45,140 nt of DNA from an uncultured Collinsella sp. (GCA_902478945.1 CABSMX010000003.1:1-45140); one strand, 5' to 3'; counted from the first letter of the stretch, positions 1-8,546 are shown. Numbers and translations: made by a program. The notes: generated by a model not told the origin, from the sequence alone.

Positions 1-34
1 GTCTCGTGGGCTCGGAGATGTGTATAAGAGACAG
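1..34. other. Nextera transposase adapter (sequencing artefact)
   Basis: The first 34 bases are the Illumina Nextera read-2 adapter, ending in the 19-base transposon mosaic end (AGATGTGTATAAGAGACAG). It is not genomic. Any reading frame that begins here, such as one from position 20, is spurious. Confidence 0.98.
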
Positions 35-424
35 GCCTACGGTGGCGGCAGCATTGCTCACCGTGATCTTCTCGTCCATTTTGCAGTTCTCGACGGTCAG
101 GATCGCAGTCATCACCTTGGTGATCGAGGCAATCTTGACCTGATCATCGGCGCTGCGGGCGTAGTAGACGGTGCCGTCTTTCCCCATGACAACGGCATTG
201 GTTGCCTCGATATCGGGGAGGTTTTCGGCCGTAATACCGCGTGCATCGGCGGTTTTGCCGCAAATGTCGTCAGTTGTTAGCACTTGGGCGCCGGCGACCG
301 TTGGCGCGCCGGCAACAAGGGCGACGGCACAGATAAAGCCGGCAGCAAGCTGGGCAGAGCGCTTTGCAAAAGAGGTGAAGGGCTTCACGGATTTCGCTTT
401 CGACGGGGTGGTCTCTTCTGGCAC
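35..424 (-). CDS. D-alanyl-D-alanine carboxypeptidase (peptidase S11), N-terminal part, cut by contig end
   Basis: This is the first ~130 codons of a penicillin-binding-protein-5 type D,D-carboxypeptidase, which trims the terminal D-Ala of peptidoglycan stem peptides outside the membrane. Reading leftward from about 424, there is a basic N-terminus, a hydrophobic signal peptide (FICAVALVAGAPTVAGA), then the S11 signature around ASITKVMTAIL, whose S-I-T-K is the SxxK nucleophile motif. The C-terminal two thirds lie beyond the contig. The start is uncertain: GTG at 424 or GTG at 388, neither with a good Shine-Dalgarno; a TATACT box lies just before 424. It is divergent from a VanR/VanS-like pair, which may regulate it. 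The family call is firm; the start is not. Confidence 0.85.
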
Positions 425-585
425 TAGAGTATATCGTTTGCCGGCGCAGGCGAGCGTCGAGCGCGCGCATGGCCTGCATCTGTGCCCGAACGGACATATG
501 GGTGCTTAAGGACGACTTAATCGCCCGCGCTTGTTGTGTGTGGCGAGCGTCCCCTCGGGCATAATGGAGCGCGAGAGGAGCACGC

Positions 586-1281
586 ATGAACGAGCGCATT
601 TTGGTAGTCGACGACGAGAAGGCCATCGCCGACCTGGTGGGTATCTACCTTACAAAAGAAGGCTTTGATGTTCAGATTGCCTATAGCGGGGCCGACGCGG
701 CCAAAGCAATCTTGGAGCAAGAGTTTGATCTGGCGTTGCTCGATGTCATGCTGCCTGATATCGACGGCTTTGAACTGCTGCGCACGATTCGTGCCAGCCA
801 CACCTATCCCGTGATTATGCTGACGGCTCGTGATGCCCAGCAGGATAAGATTGAGGGCCTTTCGCTCGGTGCGGACGATTACGTGGTCAAGCCGTTCCGC
901 CCGTTGGAGCTTGTTGCGCGCGTCCACGCCCAGCTTCGCCGCTATACCAGCTACGGTAGCCGAGTGCAGGTGGCTGAGTCTCCGGTCATTCAGCTCGACG
1001 GTCTCGAGATCAATCGCGACGCTCGTGCCGTGACAGTGGACGGTGCGCCGGTGCGCCTCACGCCCATCGAGTATTCCATCTTGCTGTATCTGGCCGAGCA
1101 TCGCGGCAGCGTAGTGCCCGTGGAGGACCTGTTCCGCGCGGTGTGGAACGAGGACTTTATGCCCGGCTCCAACAATACCGTGATGGTGCATATTCGCCAC
1201 CTGCGCGAAAAGATTGGCGACGATGCCCAAAAACCGCGCTTTATCAAAAACGTCTGGGGCGTCGGCTACATCATCGAATAA
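586..1281 (+). CDS. OmpR-family response regulator, VanR-like
   Basis: A 231-residue two-component response regulator. The receiver domain (about residues 3-115) has the acidic pair D9/D10, phospho-acceptor D53 in LLDVMLPD, T80 in MLTA and K102 in VVKPF. The C-terminal winged helix (about 130-231) ends in the usual NVWGVGYIIE. The start is ATG 586, preceded by GAGAGGAG. The partner kinase begins 26 bases downstream and its H-box region is of the VanS type, so the pair is called VanRS-like. That is a family assignment, not evidence of glycopeptide resistance: no vanH, vanA or vanX type gene is present. It lies divergently from a D,D-carboxypeptidase gene, a plausible target of this regulator. 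Confidence 0.88.
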   Translation: MNERILVVDDEKAIADLVGIYLTKEGFDVQIAYSGADAAKAILEQEFDLALLDVMLPDIDGFELLRTIRASHTYPVIMLTARDAQQDKIEGLSLGADDYVVKPFRPLELVARVHAQLRRYTSYGSRVQVAESPVIQLDGLEINRDARAVTVDGAPVRLTPIEYSILLYLAEHRGSVVPVEDLFRAVWNEDFMPGSNNTVMVHIRHLREKIGDDAQKPRFIKNVWGVGYIIE

Positions 1282-1307
1282 CGCTTTTCGCTTGTGAGGA
1301 TCTTGAT

Positions 1308-2546
1308 ATGACAAAAGATGATAGACAGGCGTTCGAGGTGCCCGATCGACTCTTTGAATACGTGAGGGCGGTCGTCGACAACCGCGCGCTCGCGACGGTA
1401 CTGCTCTTTTTGCTGAGCCTGCTGCTGGTCGGTATCGACAACATCGCTGGCATTTTGGCAGTTTTGCTTATCGGGTTTTTGCTGATCGATCGATTCGAAA
1501 CCGTGCGCCGTTGCGTGGTGATTGGCGGTGCCGCGTGGGTAATCACGCTGGCGATTGGCGCCATGGCGCTTGGCGGCATTGCCGAGCCGGTGTTCTTTGA
1601 CGCCGGCTTTGTATTCAACATGCTTGGTTTTGTCTTGGCGCTTGCCGTGTGCGTCTTATTCTTTTGTGGCCGAGCACTGTATTACCAAGGCTACGAGCAA
1701 GGGGAACAGCATGCCGATCGCGTGCTTGCGGCCCGTATCCAGGACCGCCTGATCGATCATCCTGACGCCTGGGATAACATCGACGGCGACTTCCTGGAGG
1801 TCGAGGGTGCGCTCAACCGCGTGCGCGATCGCGAGCGTAAGGTGCAGCAGGCCCTACGCGACGAGTCACATCGCAAGGATGACTTGGTCACATACCTGGC
1901 GCATGACTTGCGCACGCCGCTCGCCAGCGTGGTGGGCTACCTCTCCCTGTTGCAGGAGGCCCCCGAGCTGCCAGTCGAGCAGCGCGCGCACTTTACGGGC
2001 GTGGCGCTTGACAAGGCACATCGGCTCGACGCACTTGTCGAGGAGTTCTTCGACATTACACGCTTTGATTTCCACGATATTGTGCTTACGCGCGGCTACG
2101 TCGACTTGAGCCTGTTGCTGGCGCAGGTCGCCGATGAGTTCTATCCCATCCTCAACGAGCAGCATAAGGAAGCCCAAGTTGATATTCGCGAGGACCTGAC
2201 GGTGCTCGTGGATGGCGACAAGATGGCTCGCGTGTTCAACAACATCATGAAAAACGCCGTCGCCTATAGCTATGAGGGCTCGACTATCACGATTGAGGCC
2301 GGGCGCCAAGACGATGGCGGCGTGCGCGTGCGCTTTATCAATCAGGGCGATCCTATCCCTGCGGCTAAGCTCAAGGTGATCTTTGAGAAGTTCTATCGCC
2401 TGGATGCGGCGCGTGCGACCAATCGCGGCGGCGCTGGTCTGGGCCTTGCTATTGCCAAGGAGATCATCACGGCACACGGCGGTACCGTTGCATGTGAATC
2501 GACGCCCGAACACACGATATTCACCATCGAGCTGCCCGCCGCATAG
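1308..2546 (+). CDS. Sensor histidine kinase, VanS-like
   Basis: A 412-residue membrane histidine kinase, partner of the upstream regulator. Start ATG 1308 follows GTGAGGA with good spacing; a longer upstream frame overlaps the regulator and is rejected. Roughly four hydrophobic segments occupy residues ~25-125, with little extracellular sequence between them, unlike classical VanS with two segments and an outer loop. The dimerisation/phosphorylation motif YLAHDLRTPLASVVGYLSLL (H199) is strongly VanS-like. The ATPase domain has an N-box (NNIMKNAVAYS, near 310) and a G-box (GGAGLGLAIAK). The short outer loops suggest that the signal is sensed in or at the membrane. The cognate signal cannot be read from sequence. 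Confidence 0.87.
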   Translation: MTKDDRQAFEVPDRLFEYVRAVVDNRALATVLLFLLSLLLVGIDNIAGILAVLLIGFLLIDRFETVRRCVVIGGAAWVITLAIGAMALGGIAEPVFFDAGFVFNMLGFVLALAVCVLFFCGRALYYQGYEQGEQHADRVLAARIQDRLIDHPDAWDNIDGDFLEVEGALNRVRDRERKVQQALRDESHRKDDLVTYLAHDLRTPLASVVGYLSLLQEAPELPVEQRAHFTGVALDKAHRLDALVEEFFDITRFDFHDIVLTRGYVDLSLLLAQVADEFYPILNEQHKEAQVDIREDLTVLVDGDKMARVFNNIMKNAVAYSYEGSTITIEAGRQDDGGVRVRFINQGDPIPAAKLKVIFEKFYRLDAARATNRGGAGLGLAIAKEIITAHGGTVACESTPEHTIFTIELPAA

Positions 2547-2567
2547 CCAGCGTGCCCTTACAAACAC

Positions 2568-2593
2568 TTGACAATGCGCTCACGTGCATATGA
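2568..2593 (+). promoter_or_regulatory. Candidate promoter for pstB
   Basis: TTGACA at 2568-2573 is followed 15 bases later by TATGAG, in the 103-base gap between the kinase stop and pstB. The spacing is shorter than ideal. No convincing Pho-box direct repeat was seen. Confidence 0.35.
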
Positions 2594-2649
2594 GCCGCGA
2601 TTTCTACTATCGATACTGCTGAATTGATATCGATGTGGAGGTATGCGGT

Positions 2650-3525
2650 ATGACGGCTGCTGCGGCTGTGGAGCCCACGGAGCTTGAAGAACTCATGAAA
2701 GCGCAGGCCGAGGCCGCGCACGAGCGCGAGGTTGGGGATGCGACTCGCCCCACGGCAGAGGATCTTGCCGCCTCGCCGACGCGCATCGATGTCGAGGGCC
2801 TCGACCTGTTCTATGGCGACCATCATGCGCTCAAGGACGTGAATATCAAGATTCGCGACAAGCAGATCACCTCGTTTATCGGGCCTTCGGGCTGCGGAAA
2901 GTCCACGTTGCTGCGTTGCTTTAACCGCATGAATGACGGCATCAAGGACTGCCGCATCGAGGGCAAGATTGCGCTCGACGGCCAAGATATCCTGGGCGAC
3001 TACGACATCTGCCGTTTGCGCCAGCGCGTGGGCATGGTGTTTCAGCGCCCCAACCCGTTTCCCATGAGCATCTACGACAACGTCGCGTATGGTCCGCGCG
3101 GTATGGGTGTGCGCGATCGCGCTGCGCTGGATGAGCTGGTCGAGGACTCCCTTCGTCGCGCTGCGCTATGGGATGAGGTCAAGGACAAGCTCAAAGAGTC
3201 GGGTCTGGGTCTTTCGGGCGGCCAGCAGCAGCGTCTGTGCATCGCCCGCGCACTTGCCGTGCAGCCCGACATTCTTCTGATGGACGAGCCGACCTCGGCA
3301 CTCGACCCTGTGTCGACGCTGGTGGTGGAGCAGCTGGCCTGCGAGCTCAAAGAGACCTGCACGCTCGTGGTCGTTACGCACAATATGCAGCAGGCGGCGC
3401 GTATCTCCGATTCGGTCGCATTCTTTTTGCTGGGTGAGCTGGTGGAGCACGCGCCCACCGCGCAACTCTTCAAGAATCCGACCGATCCGCGCACGGCGGA
3501 TTATTTGACGGGGCGTTTTGGCTGA
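2650..3525 (+). CDS. pstB: Phosphate ABC transporter ATP-binding protein PstB
   Basis: A 291-residue ABC ATPase that powers high-affinity phosphate uptake at the inner face of the membrane. It has Walker A GPSGCGKST, Q-loop FQRPNPFPMSIYDNVAYG (diagnostic of PstB), signature LSGGQQQR, Walker B ILLMDEPTSALDP and the switch histidine in VVVTHNMQQA. The start is ATG 2650, with GGAGG eight bases upstream. About 45 residues precede the conserved start of the ABC domain, a longer N-terminal extension than usual. The permease genes pstC and pstA and the binding protein pstS are not adjacent; upstream lies an unrelated two-component system, downstream a PhoB/PhoR-like pair. pstB therefore seems to have been separated from its transporter but kept beside phosphate signalling genes. 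Confidence 0.95.
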   Translation: MTAAAAVEPTELEELMKAQAEAAHEREVGDATRPTAEDLAASPTRIDVEGLDLFYGDHHALKDVNIKIRDKQITSFIGPSGCGKSTLLRCFNRMNDGIKDCRIEGKIALDGQDILGDYDICRLRQRVGMVFQRPNPFPMSIYDNVAYGPRGMGVRDRAALDELVEDSLRRAALWDEVKDKLKESGLGLSGGQQQRLCIARALAVQPDILLMDEPTSALDPVSTLVVEQLACELKETCTLVVVTHNMQQAARISDSVAFFLLGELVEHAPTAQLFKNPTDPRTADYLTGRFG

Positions 3526-3589
3526 TACCATCTGATAAAGGTACCTTTAGGGTTAAGATGCGGTCATGCCGGCCGCAAAGGGGTTCAAC

Positions 3590-4318
3590 ATGATCTATTA
3601 CGTCGAGGACGATGACAACATCAGGGATTTGACGGTCTATGCGTTGCGCAAGCAGGGAATCGAGGCCGAGGGCTTTTCGTGCGACGGTGAGTTTAAGGCT
3701 GCCGTGGCGCGACGGGTACCCGATGCCGTCCTGCTCGACATCATGCTGCCCGATACCGATGGCTTGGCGATTATGCGTCGCCTGCGTGCCGACCGCCTGA
3801 CGGCGACGGTGCCCATCATGATGCTTACCGCCAAGGATACCGAGCTCGACAAGGTGATGGCGCTCGATGGCGGTGCCGACGATTACCTGACTAAGCCGTT
3901 TTCGCTCATGGAGCTTGCGAGCCGCTGCCGCGCACTGCTGCGTCGCGGCGGCATGGTCAAGCAGGCGAGCGATGTGCTCAGCGTGGGCGACATCGTGCTC
4001 TCGCCCAGCCATCGCGAGGTGACCGTTGCCGGCGAGCCGCTTAAGCTCACCCTGCGCGAGTTCGACCTGCTCGAGTACCTCATGCGCAAGCCCGGCGTGG
4101 TTTTTACCCGCGAGTCGTTGCTGCAGAGCGTGTGGGGCTGGGACTTCGACGGCGGTTCGCGCACCGTTGACGTGCACGTGCAGACGCTTCGCCAAAAACT
4201 GGGCGAGCATGCCAGCGCCATCGAGACCGTACGCGGCGTGGGCTACCGCTTGGCCGAGCCTTCTGCCGGTGATGGTGCCGAAGGTGACGGCACCGCGGCC
4301 ACCGCATCAGAGGAGTAA
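3590..4318 (+). CDS. OmpR-family response regulator, PhoB-like
   Basis: A 242-residue response regulator. Start ATG 3590 has AAAGGGG six to seven bases upstream; an in-frame ATG at 3566 has no such site. The receiver has an acidic cluster EDDD near residues 6-9, the phospho-acceptor in LLDIMLPDTDG, MLTAKD and LTKPF. The winged-helix domain ends near VRGVGYRL, followed by a ~20-residue Ala/Gly/Glu tail. It overlaps nothing and is three bases from the kinase gene, so the two are co-transcribed. Position between pstB and a PhoR-like kinase supports a role in phosphate starvation control; PhoB identity is inferred from context plus family. Confidence 0.85.
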   Translation: MIYYVEDDDNIRDLTVYALRKQGIEAEGFSCDGEFKAAVARRVPDAVLLDIMLPDTDGLAIMRRLRADRLTATVPIMMLTAKDTELDKVMALDGGADDYLTKPFSLMELASRCRALLRRGGMVKQASDVLSVGDIVLSPSHREVTVAGEPLKLTLREFDLLEYLMRKPGVVFTRESLLQSVWGWDFDGGSRTVDVHVQTLRQKLGEHASAIETVRGVGYRLAEPSAGDGAEGDGTAATASEE

Positions 4319-4321
4319 CCC

Positions 4322-5746
4322 GTGGTCTTCGCCCCCCAGGGAAAACATACGCTGTCGCACCGCGTTTTTGTGACGATCTTTGTCTGCGCCATGGCGGTTA
4401 TCGTGGCGTTTACGGTGCTGGGCGCGTTCTTTGTGCAAAACACCTTGGCGGATGCCACGAGTGCCAACCTGGCGCAGGAAACCGAGCTCATTGCTGCCGC
4501 CCTCGACGAGCAGCAGGAGCCCATCCCGTTCTTGCGTAGCCTCGATCGCGAGGACTTGCGCATCACGCTGATTAACAAGGATGGATCGGTTGCCTACGAC
4601 AACGAGGCGTCACCTTCCACACTGCCCAACCACGGCGATCGCCCCGAGGTCATCGAGGCCTTTGAGAGTGGTTCGGGTTCCGCGGAGCGCGCAAGCTCTA
4701 CTCTCGACGAGATTATGCTGTATCGCGCCGTCGCCCTTGATAACGGCCAGGTTGTCCGCTTGGCGCAGGCCCAGCCTGGCGTTGCGGCGATTTTGCTGTC
4801 GATGGTGGCGCCGATGCTGCTTATCGCAGCAGCGGGTGCGGTACTCTCGTTTTTTATGGCGCGCCGCGAGTCCCGTGCCATCATCGCGCCTTTGCAAGAG
4901 GTGGATTTGGACCACCCACGCCGTAGCTATGAGCACGCCTATGCCGAGATGGTCCCCATGCTTGAGCGTATTGAGTCGCAGCGCCAGGAGCTCAAGCGCC
5001 AAATGGCGGTGCTGGCGGACAACGACCGTATGCGCCGCGAGTTCACGGCGAATATCACCCATGAGCTCAAGACGCCGCTTACGGCGATTTCGGGCTATGC
5101 CGAGCTCATCGCAAACGGCATGGTCGAGGGCGAGGGCGACCTGCGCAACTTTGGCGGTCGCATCTATCGTGAGGCGGGCCGCTTGGCAGCGCTTGTCAAC
5201 GATATCCTTACGCTGTCTAACTTGGACGAGGCCGAGCGTGCAGCTGAGGGCGAGGCGGTGCCCATTGGGTCCACGGAGCCTATTGAGCTCTCGCGTGCCA
5301 TCTACGCGGTCGAGCAGCGTCTTGAACAGGTCGCCCGTCAGGCGAATGTGACGATAAGTCATGAGACCAAGCCTGTGGTCATCGAGGGCGTGTCGCGCTT
5401 GATTGACGAGCTCATCTATAATCTGGCAAGCAACGCCATCCGCTACAATCGACCCGGCGGTACGGTTACGCTGCAGTGCGGCACCAACGACGAAGGCCAT
5501 CCGTTCCTTGCGGTCGCCGACACGGGAATCGGTATCGCGCCTGAAGAACAGGGCAAGGTATTTGAGCGGTTCTATCGCGTGGACAAGAGTAGGTCCAAGG
5601 CACGCGGCGGAACCGGTCTGGGGCTTGCCATTGTCAAGCATGCGGCCCTGTATCATCACGCCACGCTCGATCTGTCGAGCGAGTTGGGCGTGGGAACCAC
5701 CATTACGGTGACGTTTCCCATACAGCAGGACGAGCCATTCGCATAG
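4322..5746 (+). CDS. Sensor histidine kinase, PhoR-like
   Basis: A 474-residue membrane kinase. The start is GTG 4322, with GAGGAG nine bases upstream. Transmembrane helix 1 is about residues 15-38 and helix 2 about 156-180, flanking a ~115-residue extracellular sensor region. The phosphorylation motif FTANITHELKTPLTAISGYA places the active histidine near 247, followed by the N-box (NLASNAIRYN) and ATP lid motifs (DTGIGIAPEEQG, GGTGLGLAIVK). HELKTPLTAISGYAELI is typical of PhoR kinases. It follows the response regulator by three bases and a terminator comes 25 bases after the stop, closing a pstB-RR-HK unit. In many bacteria PhoR reads phosphate status through the Pst transporter and PhoU; no PhoU is encoded here. 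Confidence 0.86.
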   Translation: MVFAPQGKHTLSHRVFVTIFVCAMAVIVAFTVLGAFFVQNTLADATSANLAQETELIAAALDEQQEPIPFLRSLDREDLRITLINKDGSVAYDNEASPSTLPNHGDRPEVIEAFESGSGSAERASSTLDEIMLYRAVALDNGQVVRLAQAQPGVAAILLSMVAPMLLIAAAGAVLSFFMARRESRAIIAPLQEVDLDHPRRSYEHAYAEMVPMLERIESQRQELKRQMAVLADNDRMRREFTANITHELKTPLTAISGYAELIANGMVEGEGDLRNFGGRIYREAGRLAALVNDILTLSNLDEAERAAEGEAVPIGSTEPIELSRAIYAVEQRLEQVARQANVTISHETKPVVIEGVSRLIDELIYNLASNAIRYNRPGGTVTLQCGTNDEGHPFLAVADTGIGIAPEEQGKVFERFYRVDKSRSKARGGTGLGLAIVKHAALYHHATLDLSSELGVGTTITVTFPIQQDEPFA

Positions 5747-5770
5747 CGATATAACATAGATATTGATGCA

Positions 5771-5806
5771 GACGCCGCATTTGACTTTCGGGTGCGGCGT
5801 TGTTGT
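5771..5806 (+). terminator. Intrinsic terminator after the PhoR-like kinase
   Basis: Arms ACGCCGCA (5772-5779) and TGCGGCGT (5793-5800), then a T-rich tail. It separates the phosphate signalling genes from the polysaccharide genes. Confidence 0.75.
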
Positions 5807-5941
5807 GCAATTTTACGATTGCTTCCGACATTTTTACAGGAGAGCCTGTTTCTTATGTATAGAGTTTGGTCTCGGTAAAAAGATGCGATAACATACGGAC
5901 AGTTTTGTCAATCCGAACTGGGGAAATGAAAGGCAAGCTGC

Positions 5942-6598
5942 ATGACCCTTCTCGAACTGTTCCAGCTGCTGAAGAAGCACCTCAAGCTGGTCATCACCCT
6001 TCCGGTGGTCTGCGCGATCGCCATGGGCATCGTGTCCTTCGCCGCGATGGACAACACCTATACCGCGACGACGAGCATGTACATTCTCGCCAAGACCGAC
6101 GATAGCGGCCAGATGAGCTACAACGATCTCTCGGCGAGCCAGATGCTTTCCAACGATATCGCCACGCTGCTGGATAGCGATAGCGTTAAGAGCGGCGCCG
6201 CCAAGGAACTGGGCCTCACCGATTTGGATGACTACAAGGTGTCTGTTTCCTCCGAGACCACCACGCGTGTCATTACGCTTTCGGTTACCGGCACCGATGC
6301 CAAGGAGACGGCTGAGGTCGCAAAGGCCATAGCTAGCTCGGTGAGTACGGTCGCTCAGAACGTCGGCGCTGCCCAGAGCATCAACGTTATCGACGAGGCT
6401 AAGACCCCCGAAGCCCCCAGCGGCCCCAAGCGCACGTTGTATATTGCCGTCGCGTTCCTCGCCGGTATCTTTATCGCAGTTGCATATGTCGTTTTGGCAG
6501 ACATGCTCAATACCCGCATCCGCGGTGCCGAAGAGGCAGAAGAGCTCCTGGGCATTCCCGTTGTTGGCCGAATTCCGGCTATGAAAGGTGGTAAATAG
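5942..6598 (+). CDS. Wzz/CapA-type polysaccharide chain-length regulator and kinase activator
   Basis: A 218-residue membrane protein of the Wzz (polysaccharide co-polymerase) family. Helix 1 is about residues 16-35 and helix 2 about 165-187, with an extracellular region between them and a short cytoplasmic tail. The Pro-rich motif before helix 2 (PEAPSGPKR) is the family hallmark. In Gram-positive bacteria this subunit controls capsule or exopolysaccharide chain length and activates a separate tyrosine kinase through its C-terminal tail. The kinase gene starts two bases after the stop, so the pair forms a split BY-kinase. No glycosyltransferase or polymerase genes follow in the window. Confidence 0.88.
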   Translation: MTLLELFQLLKKHLKLVITLPVVCAIAMGIVSFAAMDNTYTATTSMYILAKTDDSGQMSYNDLSASQMLSNDIATLLDSDSVKSGAAKELGLTDLDDYKVSVSSETTTRVITLSVTGTDAKETAEVAKAIASSVSTVAQNVGAAQSINVIDEAKTPEAPSGPKRTLYIAVAFLAGIFIAVAYVVLADMLNTRIRGAEEAEELLGIPVVGRIPAMKGGK

Positions 6599-6600
6599 GC

Positions 6601-7338
6601 ATGGCTAAGGCAAAGAACACCGATAAGCTCGTTGTACAGAATGCCGCCAAGACCCTTCTGGCCAACATCCGTTTTGCGAGCGTGGACGACCCCATTCGCA
6701 CCATCACCGTTACCTCCTCGATTCCCAACGAGGGCAAGTCTACGGTTTCCATTAACCTTGCTCAGGCAATCGCCACGAGCGGCAAGTCCGTGCTCCTGGT
6801 CGAGGCCGATATGCGCCGCAGGTCCCTTTCCGATATGCTCGGCGTTCGTTCGCGCGGCGGACTCTATGCGGTCCTTTCCGAGCAGATCTCCATTGACCAG
6901 GCAATTGTCGAGACGGGTCAGAAGAACTTCTACTTCCTCGATGCCGAGCCGCATATTCCCAATCCTGCCGACATCATCGTCTCTCACCGCTTTGCCAAGC
7001 TGGTAAAGGCACTGTCTGCCAAGTTCCAGTACGTCATCTTCGACGCTCCTCCGGTAGGCACCTTCATCGATGCTGCCGAGATCGCAAGTCTGACCGACGG
7101 CACGCTGTTCGTGGTGCGCGAGGACTTCACCAAGCGCGAGGAGGCACTCAACGCTATCGGCCAGCTTAAGAAGTCCGAAAAGGTCAAGCTCATCGGTACC
7201 GTTATGAACTACTGCGAGACCGAGACCAGCGAGTACTACTACTCCTACTACACCAAGGACGGTAAGAAGGTGAAGAAGGGCTCCGACGATCAGGGGACTT
7301 CCAAAAAGGGCATCTTCACCAACCGAGCAAACGTTTAG
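6601..7338 (+). CDS. Bacterial tyrosine kinase, CpsD/Wzc-C type
   Basis: A 245-residue cytoplasmic BY-kinase that autophosphorylates on a C-terminal tyrosine cluster and controls polysaccharide export. It has Walker A SSIPNEGKST (residues 39-48), Walker A' LLVEADMRR (65-73) and Walker B VIFDAPPVG (145-153). The tyrosine cluster is Y212-214 and Y216-217, followed by a basic Lys-rich tail. It starts two bases after its activator gene and ends 17 bases before the phosphatase gene, so the three are one operon. Family assignment is secure; the substrates are unknown. Confidence 0.92.
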   Translation: MAKAKNTDKLVVQNAAKTLLANIRFASVDDPIRTITVTSSIPNEGKSTVSINLAQAIATSGKSVLLVEADMRRRSLSDMLGVRSRGGLYAVLSEQISIDQAIVETGQKNFYFLDAEPHIPNPADIIVSHRFAKLVKALSAKFQYVIFDAPPVGTFIDAAEIASLTDGTLFVVREDFTKREEALNAIGQLKKSEKVKLIGTVMNYCETETSEYYYSYYTKDGKKVKKGSDDQGTSKKGIFTNRANV

Positions 7339-7355
7339 TTGATTAAGGCTGACCT

Positions 7356-8006
7356 ATGCGTGACATTCATTGCCATATCTTGCCGGGTGTAGACGACGGC
7401 GCCGCCGATCTCGATGAGAGCTTGGCGATGCTCGAGGCTGCCAAGCGGGCCGGTGTAACCAGAATCGTTTGCACTCCTCACTGCCGTGATCCCTATTTTG
7501 ATTACGACAAGATGTGGGATGCCTTTGAACTGCTGCGTGATAACGCTGACGGTTTTCCGCTCCAGATGGGCTTCGAGGTCAACCATCGAAAGCTCGTTGA
7601 GCTTGGTATCGATGCCGCGGAGCACTTGCATTTCGATGGGACCAACGAGTTTCTGCTCGAGCTTTCGACGCATGCCGATGCGTATGCGTTTAGAGAGTAC
7701 GAGAACACGATTTACGATTTGCAGTGCCGTGGCTACCAGGTGATCATCGCTCATCCTGAGCGCTATCGTGCGGTTCAAAAGGATGTAAGCGTGGCGGAGC
7801 GCCTGGTCGATATGGGCTGCAAGCTGCAGGCTTCGGCGGACTTTATTGCCGGCGGTCGCTTTGGTCGCGAAAAAAAGCCGGCACAACGCCTGTTCGATCA
7901 GAACCTGTACAGCTTCATCGCGAGCGATGCCCATAACGTGGGTCATTACGACTGCCTGGCGAAGGCTCGCGCGAAGTTTAGCGTGCGCGGAGCTCATTTT
8001 CGCTAA
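7356..8006 (+). CDS. Tyrosine-protein phosphatase, CpsB/Wzb-like PHP family
   Basis: A 216-residue PHP-domain metallophosphatase that dephosphorylates the BY-kinase. Metal-binding motifs are HCHILPGVDDG (residues 5-15), CTPH near 39-42, IIAHPERY and SDAHN near the C-terminus. The length is slightly below the usual ~245. It is the last gene of the activator-kinase-phosphatase operon. Order activator, kinase, phosphatase differs from the pneumococcal cpsB-cpsC-cpsD order. Confidence 0.88.
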   Translation: MRDIHCHILPGVDDGAADLDESLAMLEAAKRAGVTRIVCTPHCRDPYFDYDKMWDAFELLRDNADGFPLQMGFEVNHRKLVELGIDAAEHLHFDGTNEFLLELSTHADAYAFREYENTIYDLQCRGYQVIIAHPERYRAVQKDVSVAERLVDMGCKLQASADFIAGGRFGREKKPAQRLFDQNLYSFIASDAHNVGHYDCLAKARAKFSVRGAHFR

Positions 8007-8045
8007 AATCTGTCCCTAACGTTCGCGTTGAATGAAAGGGCAGCT

Positions 8046-8546
8046 ATGGATATCCAACTTAAGACGGGATGCTTTGATGACGCGGCGTTGGTGCGCCGCG
8101 CTGTCTTTGTGGACGAACAGGGTTACGAAATCGAGTTCGACCAGATCGATGAGGCTTCTGACTGCATTCATGTGACGCTGTACGCGGATGGTCAACTCGC
8201 CGGCTGCTCGCGCGTGTTTCCCGAGGAGTTGGAGCGCGCGGCAGATGCGGAAGCCCTGGTGCCGCCGGCATGCGACATGGACGAAGGCGTTGCGGCGGGG
8301 GAGACCTACATTATGGGGCGCGTCGCCGTGCTGTCCACCATGCGCCGTCGCGGTCTGGCAAGCAAGATTATCGAAGCCAGCGAAGCTGCTGCACGCGATG
8401 CCGGCGCCAAGCTCATAAAGTTGCATGCACAGGAGTACGTGCTGCCGCTCTACGTCAAGGCGGGCTACACGCAGATCGCGCCGGTGGACTACGAAGACGA
8501 AGGCCAGCCTCATGCCTGGATGGCCAAGCGCATGGGCGACAGATAG
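8046..8546 (+). CDS. GNAT-family N-acetyltransferase, ElaA-like
   Basis: A 166-residue acetyltransferase. Start ATG 8046 has GAAAGGG upstream; an in-frame ATG at 8028 lacks it. The N-terminus matches the ElaA-type pattern (VRRAVFVDEQG, then a run of acidic residues). The acetyl-CoA pyrophosphate loop is MRRRGLASKI, preceded by the beta-strand GRVAVL. C-terminal LYVKAGYTQIAP is the usual GNAT segment. The substrate is unknown. It is a single gene following the polysaccharide phosphatase. Confidence 0.8.
   Translation: MDIQLKTGCFDDAALVRRAVFVDEQGYEIEFDQIDEASDCIHVTLYADGQLAGCSRVFPEELERAADAEALVPPACDMDEGVAAGETYIMGRVAVLSTMRRRGLASKIIEASEAAARDAGAKLIKLHAQEYVLPLYVKAGYTQIAPVDYEDEGQPHAWMAKRMGDR

Noticed and set aside
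20..280. Open frame on the plus strand at the left end
   Set aside because: It begins in adapter sequence and lies antisense to the carboxypeptidase gene.
586..2546. Vancomycin resistance cluster
   Set aside because: Only the regulator and kinase are VanRS-like; no ligase, dehydrogenase or D,D-dipeptidase genes are present.
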